Of a stretch of 64,000 bases of DNA, positions 24,900 to 37,399 are shown in pieces; positions within the stretch are counted from its first letter, which is position 1, and each line of letters opens with the position of its first letter. The position numbers were made by a program, and so were the translations under genes. This DNA comes from Anisus vortex (lineage: Eukaryota; Mollusca; Gastropoda; Planorbidae), in NCBI GenBank assembly GCA_949126835.1, contig OX421508.1:16638398-16702397 (forward strand), written 5' to 3'. The notes beneath the pieces were generated by a model. The model worked only from the letters and a program-made list of their open reading frames with translations, was not told the DNA's origin and ran no database searches.

Positions 24900-26015
24900 G
24901 CAACAATATAAAATAAAAACTAAATACCGAAAGAAACATTCTCAATACTGTTTTATTGATACAATAAGCAAGAACAAAAATTAAATACCCAAAAAAAATC
25001 TGTCTCAATTTAGTTTTTATTGCATTGAAATATCATTTTCTATTTTTGTTAAATATTATTTATCTTTTTTATTGTTTTGTGTTTATGTTTTTTTTTCTTT
25101 TAGATAGTACATTATTGTTAATTTAATATTATTAATAACAAGTCAAGTCAACACAACTGTTCGCTACATTTTAATATCGAATTAAAAAGTATCTTTAAAA
25201 AACCCGGACTAGCCTTTCGGCTCTTGTGTCCAGGGCGTAACGCTTAGGATTGAGCAATCTCTGTCCGGGCTCCAGCCACCCAAACGACACGCCGAACGGG
25301 TAAGGTTTCTCAGCCCAGCGATCGTTCAATGCGGTTCCCCTAAGGATCATTATCGTGGTGGCTCGCCTGTGTACCTGCACTGTCACCCGGTAGTACAAAT
25401 CCTATACTATAGGTACATGCATTCAGGCATCGAGTGGTTCTCGAGACGGGATTGCAGCGTACATTGCTTCCTCCCCCCCCCCACCCCCGAGATCAGTGGC
25501 CTCTCGGCAGTGTAATGGACCTCAGATCCGCTGCGGGGGCTGTGCCCCATTGTGTTCGACCAGTGTATTCTTATTGGGAATGAATCGACGCTTTACACAC
25601 TACGCCAGTCCTTGAGGCCACAATTTTTGGGCATATGCCAGGGTCATGTCGACCAGAAACAATTAAAACTAACAAAAACTAAATACCGAAAGAAACATTC
25701 TCAACACTGATTTATTAGATGTCTAATACAATAAGCAAGAAATAAAATTAAATACCGAAAAAAATCGTTATCACTTTTGTTTTTATTGTATTGAAATATT
25801 TTTTTTTTATTATTTACCTTTTTATTGTTTGGTGTTGTGTTTTTTTTCTTTTAGATAGTATATTATTGTTAATTTAATAGGCTATTTTTAATAACAAGTC
25901 AAGTCAACACAACTGTTCGCTACGTTATAATACCAGACGCTTGACAGTAACAATTATTATGCATATGCCAGGGTCAGAAACAATTAAAAAGAACAAAAAC
26001 TAAATACCGTAAAGA
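24900..26015. repeat. Satellite-like repeat of about 310 bp (two units and a partial), interrupted
   Basis: 24905-25168 and 25676-25935 are direct repeats running from 'aaaactaaataccgaaagaa' to 'aacacaactgttcgctac'. A third unit begins at about 25990. Units 2 and 3 are joined by 'gcatatgccagggtca...aaacaattaaaa'. The same joint follows the GC-rich block at 25197-25640, so that block was inserted within the first unit. Confidence 0.75.
25197..25640 (-). mobile_element. GC-rich dispersed repeat, copy 1 (unknown family)
   Basis: A GC-rich block inside an AT-rich satellite. Its minus strand aligns with 44560-45080: shared blocks include 'accgagaggcc', 'aatga-cgc-gc-at-ccc', 'taccggg-gacattgcaggt' and 'agagccg-aaggctagtccg' in the same order. 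Read in one minus frame the end gives RYALDTRAERLVR; the other copy gives RYSQDIRAVRLVR. The conserved peptide hints at a coding origin, but I do not recognise the element. Confidence 0.65.
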
Positions 26016-26799
26016 AACGTTAATTGAAATAGTCTCTTTTCTTTCTCTCTTAACATTAATATTAACTTAACTTAACTAATATTGTTATATTGTAGTCGTT
26101 CGTTTCTCCGTCAATTTGACGGGCATAACCACTAGTAAAATGATAATTACGCAAGCCATGCATTATGCGTATCGCGTTGGCCAAGTGTTTAGTTCATTTA
26201 AACCTAGGGAAGCTTTTTTTCCCCTTTAAATTTGAATAGTACAGCCCACCTAGAGTGCAAGGGAGAGTCCAATGTTTAATGACATTATTGATTCCAACGT
26301 GTCAATTTTCATTGTTGTTGTTATTCAAGAGGTAAAATAAATCAATGACCGACATTAATCAGTAAACTTTTACAATAAAGTTCTCTCACTCAGAGTTGGC
26401 ATCTGTTGTGCCGAATCACTTTCAGAAAAATCTCGTATTCGAAAACGAGTAAATGCCAATAAAAAAAAAAAAAACAACAACAACAAAAAAATTACAAAGA
26501 CCAGCGTTTTCCGAACTTCTTAATTTGCAACCGTGTTATTTTTATTTTTCTGCTCCGCGAAACACGAACATTTGTCTAACATATTCTAGCCTAGATCTAG
26601 AATCTATACGTAACAATAGGTAATACAAATATTAATGAACAGAAAATTGTCTTATTTTTGTATTGTAGTGACGGTAGTTAACTGTAAGCTGTAGGCTGAA
26701 GGCTTACACAAGAGTTATAGTTAACTTTTGGCTCACATTTTACACATTTTTCGTTTGCTGCGAAATATAATATCATACGTCTAATGCAAATAAAAAAAG
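26016..26799. other. Gene-free AT-rich spacer
   Basis: No supported gene. An A-rich run with CAA repeats lies at about 26459-26490. Confidence 0.5.
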
Positions 26800-26910
26800 A
26801 GGGCCGGTGGAGCAGCGTTCACCAGTTTCTGTGGCCACGGCATGCTGTGGCCAACACAATGCCAAGCAATCTTTACTTTATCCTAACTATTGTCAGCTAC
26901 CCATCTAGGC
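26800..26910 (-). mobile_element. SINE fragment (body and tail)
   Basis: On the minus strand it matches the body of the SINE at 16193-16440: 'gggtagctgac-atagtt', 'ttggccaca...ccgtggccac', 'gaaactggtgaacgctgct'. The tRNA-like head is missing. It abuts the hAT-like end starting at 26911. Confidence 0.7.
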
Positions 26911-27110
26911 CAGGGGTCGGAAACCTAAGGCACGCGCCGAGCGATTTTCAATGGCACGCGAGCTAGCTCCCCAAGAAAGAGATTTTTTTAATGTAAGTCA
27001 ACAACGTAACGGTACGTCAGCCATAATTAATGGCTGATGCGTGATAAACTTCATGAAAATTACACTGTATGCGACTTTTAAATTTCAGGAAAGTTTGTTT
27101 GCAAATATTT
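26911..27110 (+). mobile_element. hAT-like element end (GGCACGCG family)
   Basis: Starts CAGGGGTCGGAAACCTAAGG, a hAT-type terminal sequence, followed by 'ttttcaatggcacgcgag'. The same subterminal block is found in the elements at 31495-31688 and 41697-41895. The far end is not identified, so the right boundary is approximate. Confidence 0.55.
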
Positions 27111-27206
27111 CATCATTGGACTTTTGTAAAGAAGTCTCTTCTACAAAAACGTGATACGGAATATAGAGATCTGATGTTGCACACAGTGTGTGTTGGCTTA
27201 GGCTTA

Positions 27207-27335
27207 GACCATAGGTTCTCAACCTTTTTCGGCTCACCGCCCCCTTTTACAATTTTTTTTCCGCTCACCCCCCCCCCCAACTTAATTTTAGCGCCCACTC
27301 CCCGCCCCATCTATACTATTGTTTCGTCAGACGAC
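27207..27335 (+). mobile_element. Second hAT-like terminal fragment
   Basis: Begins with 'ataggttctcaaccttttt' then 'cggctcaccgcccccttt', close to the CAGTGGTTCTCAACC-type ends of hAT elements, followed by C-rich sequence. No transposase or second end was seen. Confidence 0.5.
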
Positions 27336-27565
27336 TTTTTGTTTTATTTATTCTCTTTGAAAAAACTAAAAAAGAAATAATATTGTAAGAATTAATAGAT
27401 AAAAAAATTAACCTAATCAAGAGGCTAAATAAATCAATATTAATGTGAAACGTTTGCCGGGTGTGTTGCTAGTAGTTTGTCTATATGTGTTTCAATTATT
27501 GTTGCAAAGCCTTAGGTCTCCACGCTAATGTATATAAAGAAATAGTAATAATCAGTAATATTTAA

Positions 27566-30508
27566 ACTGACTGTTGAAGCCAATGTTTCTGAATTAGGAG
27601 AACTGACTGTTGAAGCCGATGTTTCTGAATTAGGAGAACTGACTGTTGAAGCCGATGTATCTGAATTAGGAGAACTGACTGTTGAAGCCGATGTATCTGA
27701 ATTAGGAGAACTGACTGTTTAAGCCGTTGTTTCTGAATTAGGAGAACTGACTGTTTGAAGCCGATGTTTCTGAATTAGGAGAACTGACTGTTGAAGGCGT
27801 TGTTTCTCAATTAGGAGAACTGACTGTGGAAGCCGATGTTTCTGAATTAGGAGAACTGACTGTTGAAGCCGATGTTTCTGAATTAGGAGAACTGACTGTT
27901 GTAGCCGATGTTTCTGAATTAGGAGAACTGACTGTTGAAGCCGATGTATCTGAATTAGGAGAACTGACTGTTGAAGCCGATGTTTCTGAATTAGGAGAAC
28001 TGACTGTTGAAGCCGATGTTTCTGAATTAGGAGAACTGACTGTTGAAGCCGATGTTTGTGAATTAGGAGAACTGACTGTTTGAAGCCGATGTTTCTGAAT
28101 TAGGAGAACTGACTGTTGAAGCCGATGTTTCTGAATTAGGAGAACTGACTGTTGAAGCCGATGTTTCTGAATTAGGAGAACTGACTGTTGAAGCCGATGT
28201 TTCTGAATTAGGAGAACTGACTGTTGAAGCCGATGTTTCTGAATTAGGAGAACTGACTGTTGAAGCCGTTGTTTCTGAATTAGGAGAACTGACTGTTGAA
28301 GCCGATGTTTCTGAATTAGGAGAACTGACTGTTGAAGCCAATGTTTCTGAATTAGAAGAACTGACTGTTGAAGCCGATGTTTCTGAATTAGGAGAACTGA
28401 CTGTTGAAGCCGATGTTTCTGAATTAGGAGAACTGACTGTTGAAGCCGTTGTTTCTGAATTAGGAGAACTGACTGTTGAAGCCGATGTTTCTGAATTAAG
28501 AGAACTGACTGTTGAAGCCGATGTTTCTGAATTAGGAGAACTGACTGTTGAAGCCGTTGTTCTGAATTTGGAGAACTGACTGTTGAAGCCGTTGTTCTAA
28601 ATTTGGAGAACTGACTGTTGAAGCCGATAATTCTGAATTAGAAGAACTGACTGTTGAAGCCGATGTTTCTGAATTAGGAGAACTGACTGTTGAAGCCGAT
28701 GTTTCTGAATTAAGAGAACTGACTGTTGAAGCCGATGTTTCTGAATTAGGAGAACTGACTGTTGAAGCCGTTGTTCTGAATATGGAGAACTGACTGTTGA
28801 AGCCGATAATTCTGAATTAGAAGAACTGACTGTTGAAGCCGATGTTTCTGAATTAGGAGAACTGACTGTTGAAGCCGATGTTTCTGAATTAAGAGAACTG
28901 ACTGTTGAAGCCGATGTTTCTGAATTAGGAGAACTGTGTTGAAACCGATGTTTCTGAATTAGGAGAACTGACTGTTGAAGCCGATGTTTCTGAATTAGGA
29001 GAACTGACTGTTGAAGCCGATGTTTCTGAATTAGGAGAACTGACTGTTGAAGCAGATGTTTCTGAATTAGGAGAACTGACTGTTGAAGCCGTTGTTTCTG
29101 AATTAGGAGAACTGACTGTTGAAGCCGTTGTTTCTTAATTAGGGGAACTGACTGTTGAAGCCGTTGTTTCTGAATTAGGAGAACTGACTGTTTAAGCCGA
29201 TGTTTCTAAATTAGGAGAACTGACTGTTGAAGCCGATGTTTATGAAATTAGGAGAACTGACTGTTGAAGCCGATGTTTCTGAATTAGGAGAACTGACTGT
29301 TGAAGCTGATGTTTCGGAATTAGGAGAACTGACTGTTGAAGCCGATGTTTCTGAATTAGGAGAACTGACTGTTGAAGGCGTTGTTTCTGAATTAGGAGAA
29401 CTGACTGTTGAAGCCGATGTTTCTGAATTAGGAGAACTGACTGTTGAAGCCGTTGTTTCTAAATTAGGAGAACTGACTGTTGAAGCCGATGTTTATGAAA
29501 TTAGGAGAACTGACTGTTGAAGCCGATGTTTCTGAATTAGGAGAACTGACTGTTGAAGCTGATGTTTCGGAATTAGGAGAACTGACTGTTGAAGCCGATG
29601 TTTCTGAATTAGGAGAACTGACTGTTGAAGCCGTTGTTTCTGATTTAGGAGAACTGACTGTTGAAGATGATGTTTCTGAATTAGGAGAACTGACTGTTGA
29701 AGCCGTTGTTTCTGAATTAGGAGAACTGACCGTTGAAGCCGTTTTTTCTGAATTAGGAGAACTGACTGTTGAAGGCGTTGTTTCTGAATTAGGAGAACTG
29801 ACTGTTGAAGCCGATGTTTCTGAATTAGGAGAACTGACTGTTGAAGCCATTGTTTTTGAATTAGGAGAAATGACCGTTGAAGCCGTTGTTTCTGAATTAG
29901 GAGAACTAACTGTTGAAGCCGATGTTTCTGAATTAGGAGAACTGACTGTTGAAGCCGTTGTTTCTGAATTAGGAGAACTGACTGTTGAAGCCGATGTTTC
30001 TGAATTAGGAGAACTGACTGTTGAAGGCGTTGTTTCTGAATTAGGAGAACTGACTGTTGAAGCCGTTGTTTCTGAATTAGGAGAACTGACTGTTGAAGCC
30101 GATGTTTCTGAATTAGGTGAACTGACTGTTGAAGCCGATGTTTCTGAATTAGGAGAACTTACTGTTGAATCCGTTGTTTCTGAATTAGGAGAACTGACTG
30201 TTGAAGCCGATGTTTCTGAATTAGGAGAACTGACTGTTGAAGCCGATGTTTCTGAATTAGGAGAACTGACTGTGTAAGCCGATGTATCTGAATTAGGAGA
30301 ACTGACTGTTGAAGCCGTTGTTTCTGAATTAGGAGAACTGACTGTTGAAGCCGATGTTTCTGAATTAGGAGAAATGACTGTTGAAGCCGATGTTTCTGAA
30401 TTAGGAGAACTTACTGTTGAAGCCGTTGTTTTTTGAATTAGGAGAACTGACTGTTGAAGCCGATGTTTCTGAATTAGGAGAACTGACTGTTGAAGCCGAT
30501 GTTTCTAA
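27566..30508. repeat. 36-bp minisatellite (about 82 units)
   Basis: Core 'gaattaggagaactgactgt' plus 'tgaagccgatgtttct'. The longest array in the window. Because 36 is a multiple of three it reads ELGELTVEADVS on plus and a Ser/Thr-rich 12-mer on minus. Frequent stop and one-base variants (for example the TAA units near 27720 and shortened units near 28560, 28590 and 28775) break the frame. I therefore treat it as non-coding. Confidence 0.95.
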
Positions 30509-31334
30509 ATGAGAAAGCGGCTCACTTCAGTGAGTTGAACTTACATTTACAAGGAAGGTGTTAGACCGCTTGAATTGATTTGCTTTGAAACTGGATATAT
30601 CTTGCCATGAAATCAATTAGAAAACATTTTACTATTTCGCTTTTTTAAAACAAATTAAGATAGATACTTGTTTTTTTTTTTCAGATGTACTATAAAGTAC
30701 TCAAAGAAAAGGCAAGACTTTAAACGTTAATTTCATGGACTTATGTTTTCATACTTCATTAAGCCTGACTGGTTTGATCTTAATACAACCTACTTACATC
30801 TGGATCTTGCTCTATTTTTTAGAGCTTATATGTACTTTTTTTGCGTGGACAATTAATAACGCTGTCTGAAATTACTTCTACGCAACTCGTTGTTTCTTAA
30901 ATGATGCCGCTGTATAAAACTTTCAATATTAATTTTGATTTTTCATTGAGAAAATCGAAGCGATTCAATAAAACGGAAGTGCAAGGGAAATAACGAATCG
31001 GAAATTCCGAAAAGCAGTCTTTCGAGTCATCATATAGCAGAAATACTTAAGCAAGCGGTCCATGTATATTATAGTCTATGGTTCAACTTACACTTGTAAA
31101 CACATTTTATTGCACATGAAAGATGTTTAAAGCTTATAAAGAGGTCACTTACACTTGACCACTCAGAATGACTAAATAAATATGTACTTGACATTGAACA
31201 ATTATTGAAGAGCATTAATTAGGCCTACATTCAAATGAGTTTGTATGTTCATATTCTTTGATTAAGCATTCATATAATTTATGATAAATATTATTTCTTT
31301 AAATGTAAGCGGCTTTTAAACCAGCATTTTGAAG
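30509..31334. other. Gene-free spacer
   Basis: No supported gene, array or transposon end. Confidence 0.5.
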
Positions 31335-31392
31335 CTTGGTGGCCGAGCGACAGTGCGTAAGGATGGCGTACCGAAGGTCCTGGGCTGGAAAC
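31335..31392 (+). mobile_element. SINE head fragment
   Basis: 'ggtggccgagcgaca' and 'ggcgtaccgaaggtcctggg' match the tRNA-like head of the SINE at 16193-16440 (ggtggccgtgcgaca; ggcgtactgaaggtcctggg). The body is absent. Confidence 0.65.
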
Positions 31393-31494
31393 CTACATTT
31401 ATTTTTCAACTTTTTTTGCGATCCAGTCATTTTGCTTTCCTCGCCCGGTATCCGATTGCTAGCTCGACATTCGGACAACTCTGTTCTATGGCGC

Positions 31495-31688
31495 CAGAAT
31501 CGGCAACCTACGGCACGCGTGCCAGACTTGGTTGTCAATGGCACGTGGGACAGGCATTATAAATCTATTCAAATCTTTTCTACAAGAAATTTAGTGCTAC
31601 AGCAGGATGACTTATAGGTGGCTGGCACGCTGAATAAATTAGAAATCATACTTTGGCATACTGTTATCAAAAGGTTGCCGACCCCTAT
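31495..31688. mobile_element. hAT-like MITE (GGCACGCG family)
   Basis: Left end CCAGAATCGGCAACCTACGG and right end AAGGTTGCCGACCCCTA are inverted repeats. The internal 'ttgtcaatggcacg' and 'gctggcacgctgaataaatt' blocks are shared with 41697-41895. About 194 bp, no ORF. Confidence 0.7.
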
Positions 31689-31949
31689 TCAAGGGTACAT
31701 AAGGTGAAGGTATGGGTTTTGAACCGGCCAGGTAATCAGTAGTCTGAGATGCAATCAAATATACCTAGAAAGTATTTTCCATGCAAACGTTTTCAATTCT
31801 GGATATGTTTACTCACCTATAGTCCCAAAATAGTGGGGAGGGAAACTCCTTCTGGACAGATTGGCGATCAAATAGCCTCGACACGTAAACATCCATTGCA
31901 TCTGTTTCTTTCACTGCATATCATCATATCATATCATATCATATCATAT

Positions 31950-31988
31950 ATATATATAAATCTCAAAAGGAATATGTATGTATGTATG

Positions 31989-32023
<35 letters not shown>

Positions 32024-33518
32024 GTATGTACATACCGCATAATCTTTTTAAATACTGGACATAAAAACGTGAAATTTGCTACAAAAATTCTTTGCGTTAC
32101 GGCGGTGAACACTGTCAAGGTTTTAAAAAAAATAAAATGACCGCAGTGGTCAGTTTGGTCAAAAAACGCGAATAAAACGACATATTTTGGGTTCATGTTA
32201 AAATTGCCGTTCCAACTTTTTATAGTTTTTCGATCGATCGCGCTAAAAAAATTAAAAAAAGGATGGCGTTGAGATTTTTTCAGGATGACGTCATCAAAGT
32301 TTGCGCAGAGATAGCTAGCCGGCTTTTCGTTATGACGTCATCAAATTTTGCGTATTCATTTAAAATTAACTTTGCTTCAATGTTTGCTGATGTATTTTAT
32401 GAATGAATAGAACAAAATATATTCACGTTTTAATTCGTGTCGTATACGAAATATAAACTTTTGTAGTTGTTGCGTGCATTCTCATTATAACTGCTTGAGT
32501 AGTAAGAGTGTATGTAAACATAACTTTTAGCTTTTTCAATTCGTTTGAAGCGGGCGTATACGCATTAAAATCTTTCTAGCGGGAAATATTTCACGTTTCA
32601 ATTCTTTTCTAGAGGGCAATATTTCACGTTTCAATTCGTTTCTAGCGGGCAATATTTCACGTTGCAGTTCGTTTCGGTTGTAGCGGGCGTACAAAATGTC
32701 ATTCACATTTAAATTTGTGACGTATACATCGATAAACTTTTTAACGGGTGGGGTTTTATTAATTGCCGTATATATTAACTGTGAAGCGGGAAATCTCATT
32801 ATAACTTTAGGCTTATCGCCTTGGTAACAACCATTGTTTAAATTACCGGGCAAGGTTTAAATTACCGGGTAATGTTTATAATACCGGGCAATGTTTAAAT
32901 TACCGGGCAATGTTTAAATTACCGGACAATGTCTAAATTACCGGGCAATGTTTATATTACCGGGCAATGTTTAATTTGCCGGGCAATGTTCAAATTGCCG
33001 GAACTAACTTTTTAAAGTTTTAATTCGTGTCGTATACGTTTTATAAACATTATTTCATATGGGTTTCATTTGTTATTGTTTTACATGTTGAATAGAAAAT
33101 GTAATTCTAAGTTTGCTTCCAAAGCAACAATAATAAATAAATAGCAAATAACAAAAACAAAACAACATAGGTCTGCGACTTAATGTTTGTCGTGTCGTAA
33201 AAAAACATATCAAACAATCATTTTCTTTTTTAATAAAAATACTGTCGAATGTTCTTTATCAATGAATAGAACAAAATATATTTACGTTTTAATTTGCGTC
33301 GTAATTTATAACGGGCAATTTTTTAATTGTTATAATGGGTAATGGGTAATGATTTTAACGGGTAATTTTATGTTGTAGCGGGCAAATTAGACATTACCTC
33401 ACGTTTAAATTCATGTCGTAGGTCATGCGGGCAGTCTCATTATAACTGCTTGAGTAGTTAGAGTGTATGTAAACATAGCTTTTAGCCGGTTCGGAGGACC
33501 GGGCACATAACGGCTTGT
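31950..33518 (+). mobile_element. Helitron-like unit 1
   Basis: Starts 'tatatatataaatctcaaaa' with a GTAT/GGCT microsatellite just inside, and ends with a hairpin CCGGT-N7-ACCGG about 15 bases before ...GGCTTGTA. An AT-rich 5' start and a short 3' hairpin near the end fit Helitrons; the expected CTRR ending is only approximated by CTTG. A 19-bp minisatellite lies at 32836-33001. No Rep/helicase ORF, so it is non-autonomous if the call is right. Confidence 0.55.
32836..33001. repeat. 19-bp minisatellite in Helitron-like unit 1 (about 9 units)
   Basis: Units 'ttaaattaccgggcaatgt' with variants. The homologous array in the next unit has about 20 copies. Confidence 0.9.
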
Positions 33519-35300
33519 AAATATATATAAATCTCAAAAGGAATATGTATGTATGTATGTATGTGGCTGGCTGGCTGGGTATGTACATACCGCATAATCT
33601 TTTTAAATACTGGACATAAAAACGTGAAATTTGCTACAAATATTCTTTGCGTTACGGCGGTGAACACTGTCAAGGTTTTAAAAAAATTAAAATGACCGCA
33701 GTGGTCAGTTTGGTCAAAAAACGCGAAAAAAACACAACTTTTGATTCACATTGTCTTTGCCAGTACAACTTTTTATAGTTTTTCGTCACAAAGTTAGAAA
33801 AAAAAAGGATGCGCTGAGATTATTTTTATGACGTCATCAATCTTTGCGCATGGATTTTATAGCAATGAAGGGACATTTTTCATTCATGTTTAAATTGACG
33901 TCATCAAACTATGTGCATGGATTTTATTATCTCAACTCAATGACGGGAACAAATATTCTTCATGTTTAAATTGTCTACGTGCCGTAAACAACATAAATTC
34001 TTTACACTACCAATACTGTAGTTGATTTTCTTAATCTATCACTACTTTAATACTTTACACTGTGAATACATGACTTAAAGCTAATTAATAATTTAAAACT
34101 TTACAAACATAGGACAAAGCAAATAGATATAGTATTTTTTTTTTCTGCTTCGGGAAGTAATACCGACGCCTTATTAAGCATATTTAAACGCAGTGGTCCT
34201 GGTTACACTCTATATTTAAGCTTATAATTATATGGCGTCATCAAATTTTGCGTATTTATGCGTTTAAGAAGTTGTTTTAATTTGCGTCGTAATTTGTAGA
34301 ATGCAATATTTAAATGGAAGACTATTGTTTATAACTCCATGGGTTATTTTATCCAGTTCCAAGAACTGGGCACCTTTAGGCTTATCGCCTTGGTAACGGC
34401 CATTGTTTAAATTACCGGGCAATGTTTAAATTACAAGGTCAATGTTTATAATACCGGGCAATGTTTAAATTACCGGGCAATGTTTAAATTACCGGGCAAT
34501 GTTTAAATTACCGGGCAACGTTTAAATTACCGGGCAATGTTTATAATACCGGGCAATGTTTAAATTACCGGGCAATGTTTAAATTACCGGGCAATGTTTA
34601 AATTACCGGGCAATGTTTAAATTACCGGGCAATGTTTATAATACCGGGCAATGTTTAAATTACCGGGCAATGTTTAAATTACCGGGCAATGTTTAAATTA
34701 CCGGGCAATGTTTAAATTACCGGGCAATGTTTATATAACCGGGCAATGTTTAATTTGCCGGGCAATGTTCGAATTGCCGGAACTAACTTTTTAAAGTTTT
34801 AATTCGTGTCGTATACGTTTTATAAACATTATTTCATATGGGTTTCATTTGTTATTGTTTTACATGTTGAATAGAAAATTTAATTCTAAGTTTGCTTCCA
34901 AAGCAACAATAAATAAATAAATAGCAAATAAACAAAAACAACACAACATAGGTCTGCGACTTAATGTTTGTCGTAAAAAAATATATCAAACAATCATTAA
35001 AAAAAAATAAAAGTACTGTCGAATGTTCTTTATCAATGAATAGAACAAAATATATTCATGTTTTAATTTGCGTCGTAATTTATAGCGGGCAATTTTGTAA
35101 TTGTTATAATGGGTGATGAGTAATGATTTAAACGGGTAATTCATGTTGTAGCGGGCAAATAAAAAATTACCTCACGTTTAAATTCGTGTCGTAGGTCATG
35201 CGGGCAATCTCATTATAACTGCCTGAGTAGTTAGAGTGTATGTAAACATAACTTTTAGCCGGTTCGGAGGACCGGGCACATAACGGCTTGTATATATATA
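33519..35300 (+). mobile_element. Helitron-like unit 2, head-to-tail with unit 1
   Basis: Repeats unit 1 in the same order and orientation: the 'aatctcaaaaggaatatgta' start, the GGCT microsatellite, the 'accgcagtggtcagtttggt' block, the 19-bp array (34405-34780) and the 'ttcggaggaccgggcacata' hairpin end. The last 550 bp of both units are nearly identical, and the first halves are more diverged. An extra hairpin CCAGTTC-CA-AGAACTGG lies at about 34355-34371. Confidence 0.6.
34405..34780. repeat. 19-bp minisatellite in Helitron-like unit 2 (about 20 units)
   Basis: Same unit as 32836-33001 but more copies. Every fourth or fifth unit carries a 'ttataataccgg' variant, indicating block duplication. 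Confidence 0.92.
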
Positions 35301-35397
35301 TAGAATAGGTTAGGTCAATAACACGTGTATATAAAATTATGTACTTTATCACCATTACGTCGATTATTAGATACCGCACCCACCATAACGCCTCAAA

Positions 35398-35960
35398 GTC
35401 CAACATTACGCCCAACATTACGTTCAAACGTAAGTCCAACATTACGCCCAACATTACGTTCAAACGTAAGTCCAACATTACGCCCAACATTACGTTCAAA
35501 CGTAAGTCCAACAATACGCCCCAACATTACGTTCAAACGTGAGTCCAACAATACGCCCCAACATTACGTAGAAACGTAGTCCAACATTACGCCAAACATT
35601 ACGTTCAAACGTAAGTCCAACGTTACGCCCCAACATTACGTTCAAACGTAAGTCCAACAATACGCCCCAACATTACGTTCAAACGTGAGTCCAACATTAC
35701 GCCCAACATTACGTTTAAACGTGAGTCCAACATTACGCCCAACATTACGTTCAAACGTAAGTCCAACAATACGCCCAACATTACGTTCAAACGTAAGTCC
35801 AACAATACGCCCAACATTACGTTTAAACGTAAGTCCAACAATACGCCCGACATTACGTTCAAACGCAAGTCCAACAATACGCCTCAACATTATGATCAAA
35901 CGTGAGTCCAACAATACGCCCAACATTAATTCAAACGTAAGTCCAACAATATGCCCAACA
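35398..35960. repeat. 36-bp minisatellite with internal palindromes (about 15 units)
   Basis: Units contain 'acgttcaaacgtaagtccaa' and 'cattacgccc'. Each holds the inverted repeat ACGTT-CA-AACGT, so single strands could form many small hairpins. Some units have one extra C. Confidence 0.9.
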
Positions 35961-37399
35961 TAATGTTCAGCATTACTTTCAACCTTAAGTTTAACATTAG
36001 GCTTAAATTAAATCCAACATAACGTCCAGTATAACGCCCATCACTTCGCCCATTACTACGACCACCCTTACGAGTATCAAAGTAAAAAACACATCAGTCA
36101 ATATGTGATATTTTACAGGGTGCCTAGCGATAGTTAACTTTAAACAAATATATTGAATATATCGAATGAAAATGTTTGTGTAATATACACTTATAGATTT
36201 TTTAGAGACTCCTGTACGTATTACGGAATAAAAATTGGTGCGTGTATGAGACGCTCATGTAAAGCCAAATATTATTACGTCTCACACTAATCCTTGGTTT
36301 CAATTTATTGGTACATTCAGAGAAGTGACTTAGATAGTATATAATGATTGGTTTTCTTACATGTTCGGGCAACCCATTCCCTATTTTCTAGCTGTCTTAC
36401 ACTAACTCACCTGTAGTAAATCATCCTATCACTACAAAATCTTTCAGCCCAATCAAATAACTATATTTCTTCTTTATTGTTATCCATCATCTTGTCTTAT
36501 TAAACATTATTGAAAATTGAAGTCCTGTACTAGAACACAAATGTAAATATTTCAATTCGTCAATACTGCGGTATATGTAGAGTACAAAATTAACTGCAAG
36601 GGATGTAATCATATGTATTGATTTGTTGATTTGAGTTATGTTCCCCCCCCCCCCCCTTGCCATTGCAATTCTCTTTTTTTTAACGAATTTAGGAAAACTC
36701 TTTTCAAATAATTCAATCTTTATTTAGCCTTCAAGGTCGAATTTGGTTGTCTCGATAAAGCCATGGCCTTCACATTGAGAGCCATTAAAAGCGCGGATCT
36801 AGCCTTGACAGAATTGACAAGGCCACATTATCTCTGGCACAGACTCAAATACCCCTCTTCCTTTCGTTTCTTTGAAATCCGATTGGACAGTGTTGGAATT
36901 GCAGGGGAGGGGAAAGGGTGTAAAGTCAACTAAACCCAAAAGGCACATTTTTCTAGATCCCAAATTACACAAGTCGTTTTTCTTCCTCCCTTGTGGGCGA
37001 GAGATTGGGCGCATTCTTAGTCGCCCTTCTCCCTTTACGCCCCCACTCAATAAAAAAAAAAGCCTCCCCCCCCCCCCCCCCAAGGACATCGCTACTTAGC
37101 GCGGGTCTTCGAACAACAAACGATCTTGTGTTTGAGCAAGAACTAATCCGTGTGCTAAAAAAAGAGCTTGGAGCAGACATTTATCAATAAGGTGAGTTGT
37201 CTCCCTTGTTACTTTAATCATGGATAACATGTAACTTCCGCCAACGCCTCTTTTGCTAAATTTAGGAGGTATTGGAGTCTAATTTTAGCCATTGGACAAA
37301 TTATTTTATTATTACCAACATATTTTGTCTACTTTAATGTCTTATCGTAAATCTCACTGATCTATAAAAACAGGGAAGGTCTTACTTTTGACTCACAAC
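35961..37399. other. Gene-free region with C/G runs
   Basis: No supported gene. Long C-runs lie at about 36642-36656 and 37066-37081. Overlapping short open frames around 36800-37190 have no recognisable domain. Confidence 0.45.

Noticed and set aside
27826..30277. ELGELTVEADVS repeat protein
   Set aside because: Interrupted by stops and one-base indels across the array. No start region, splice context or non-repeat domain.
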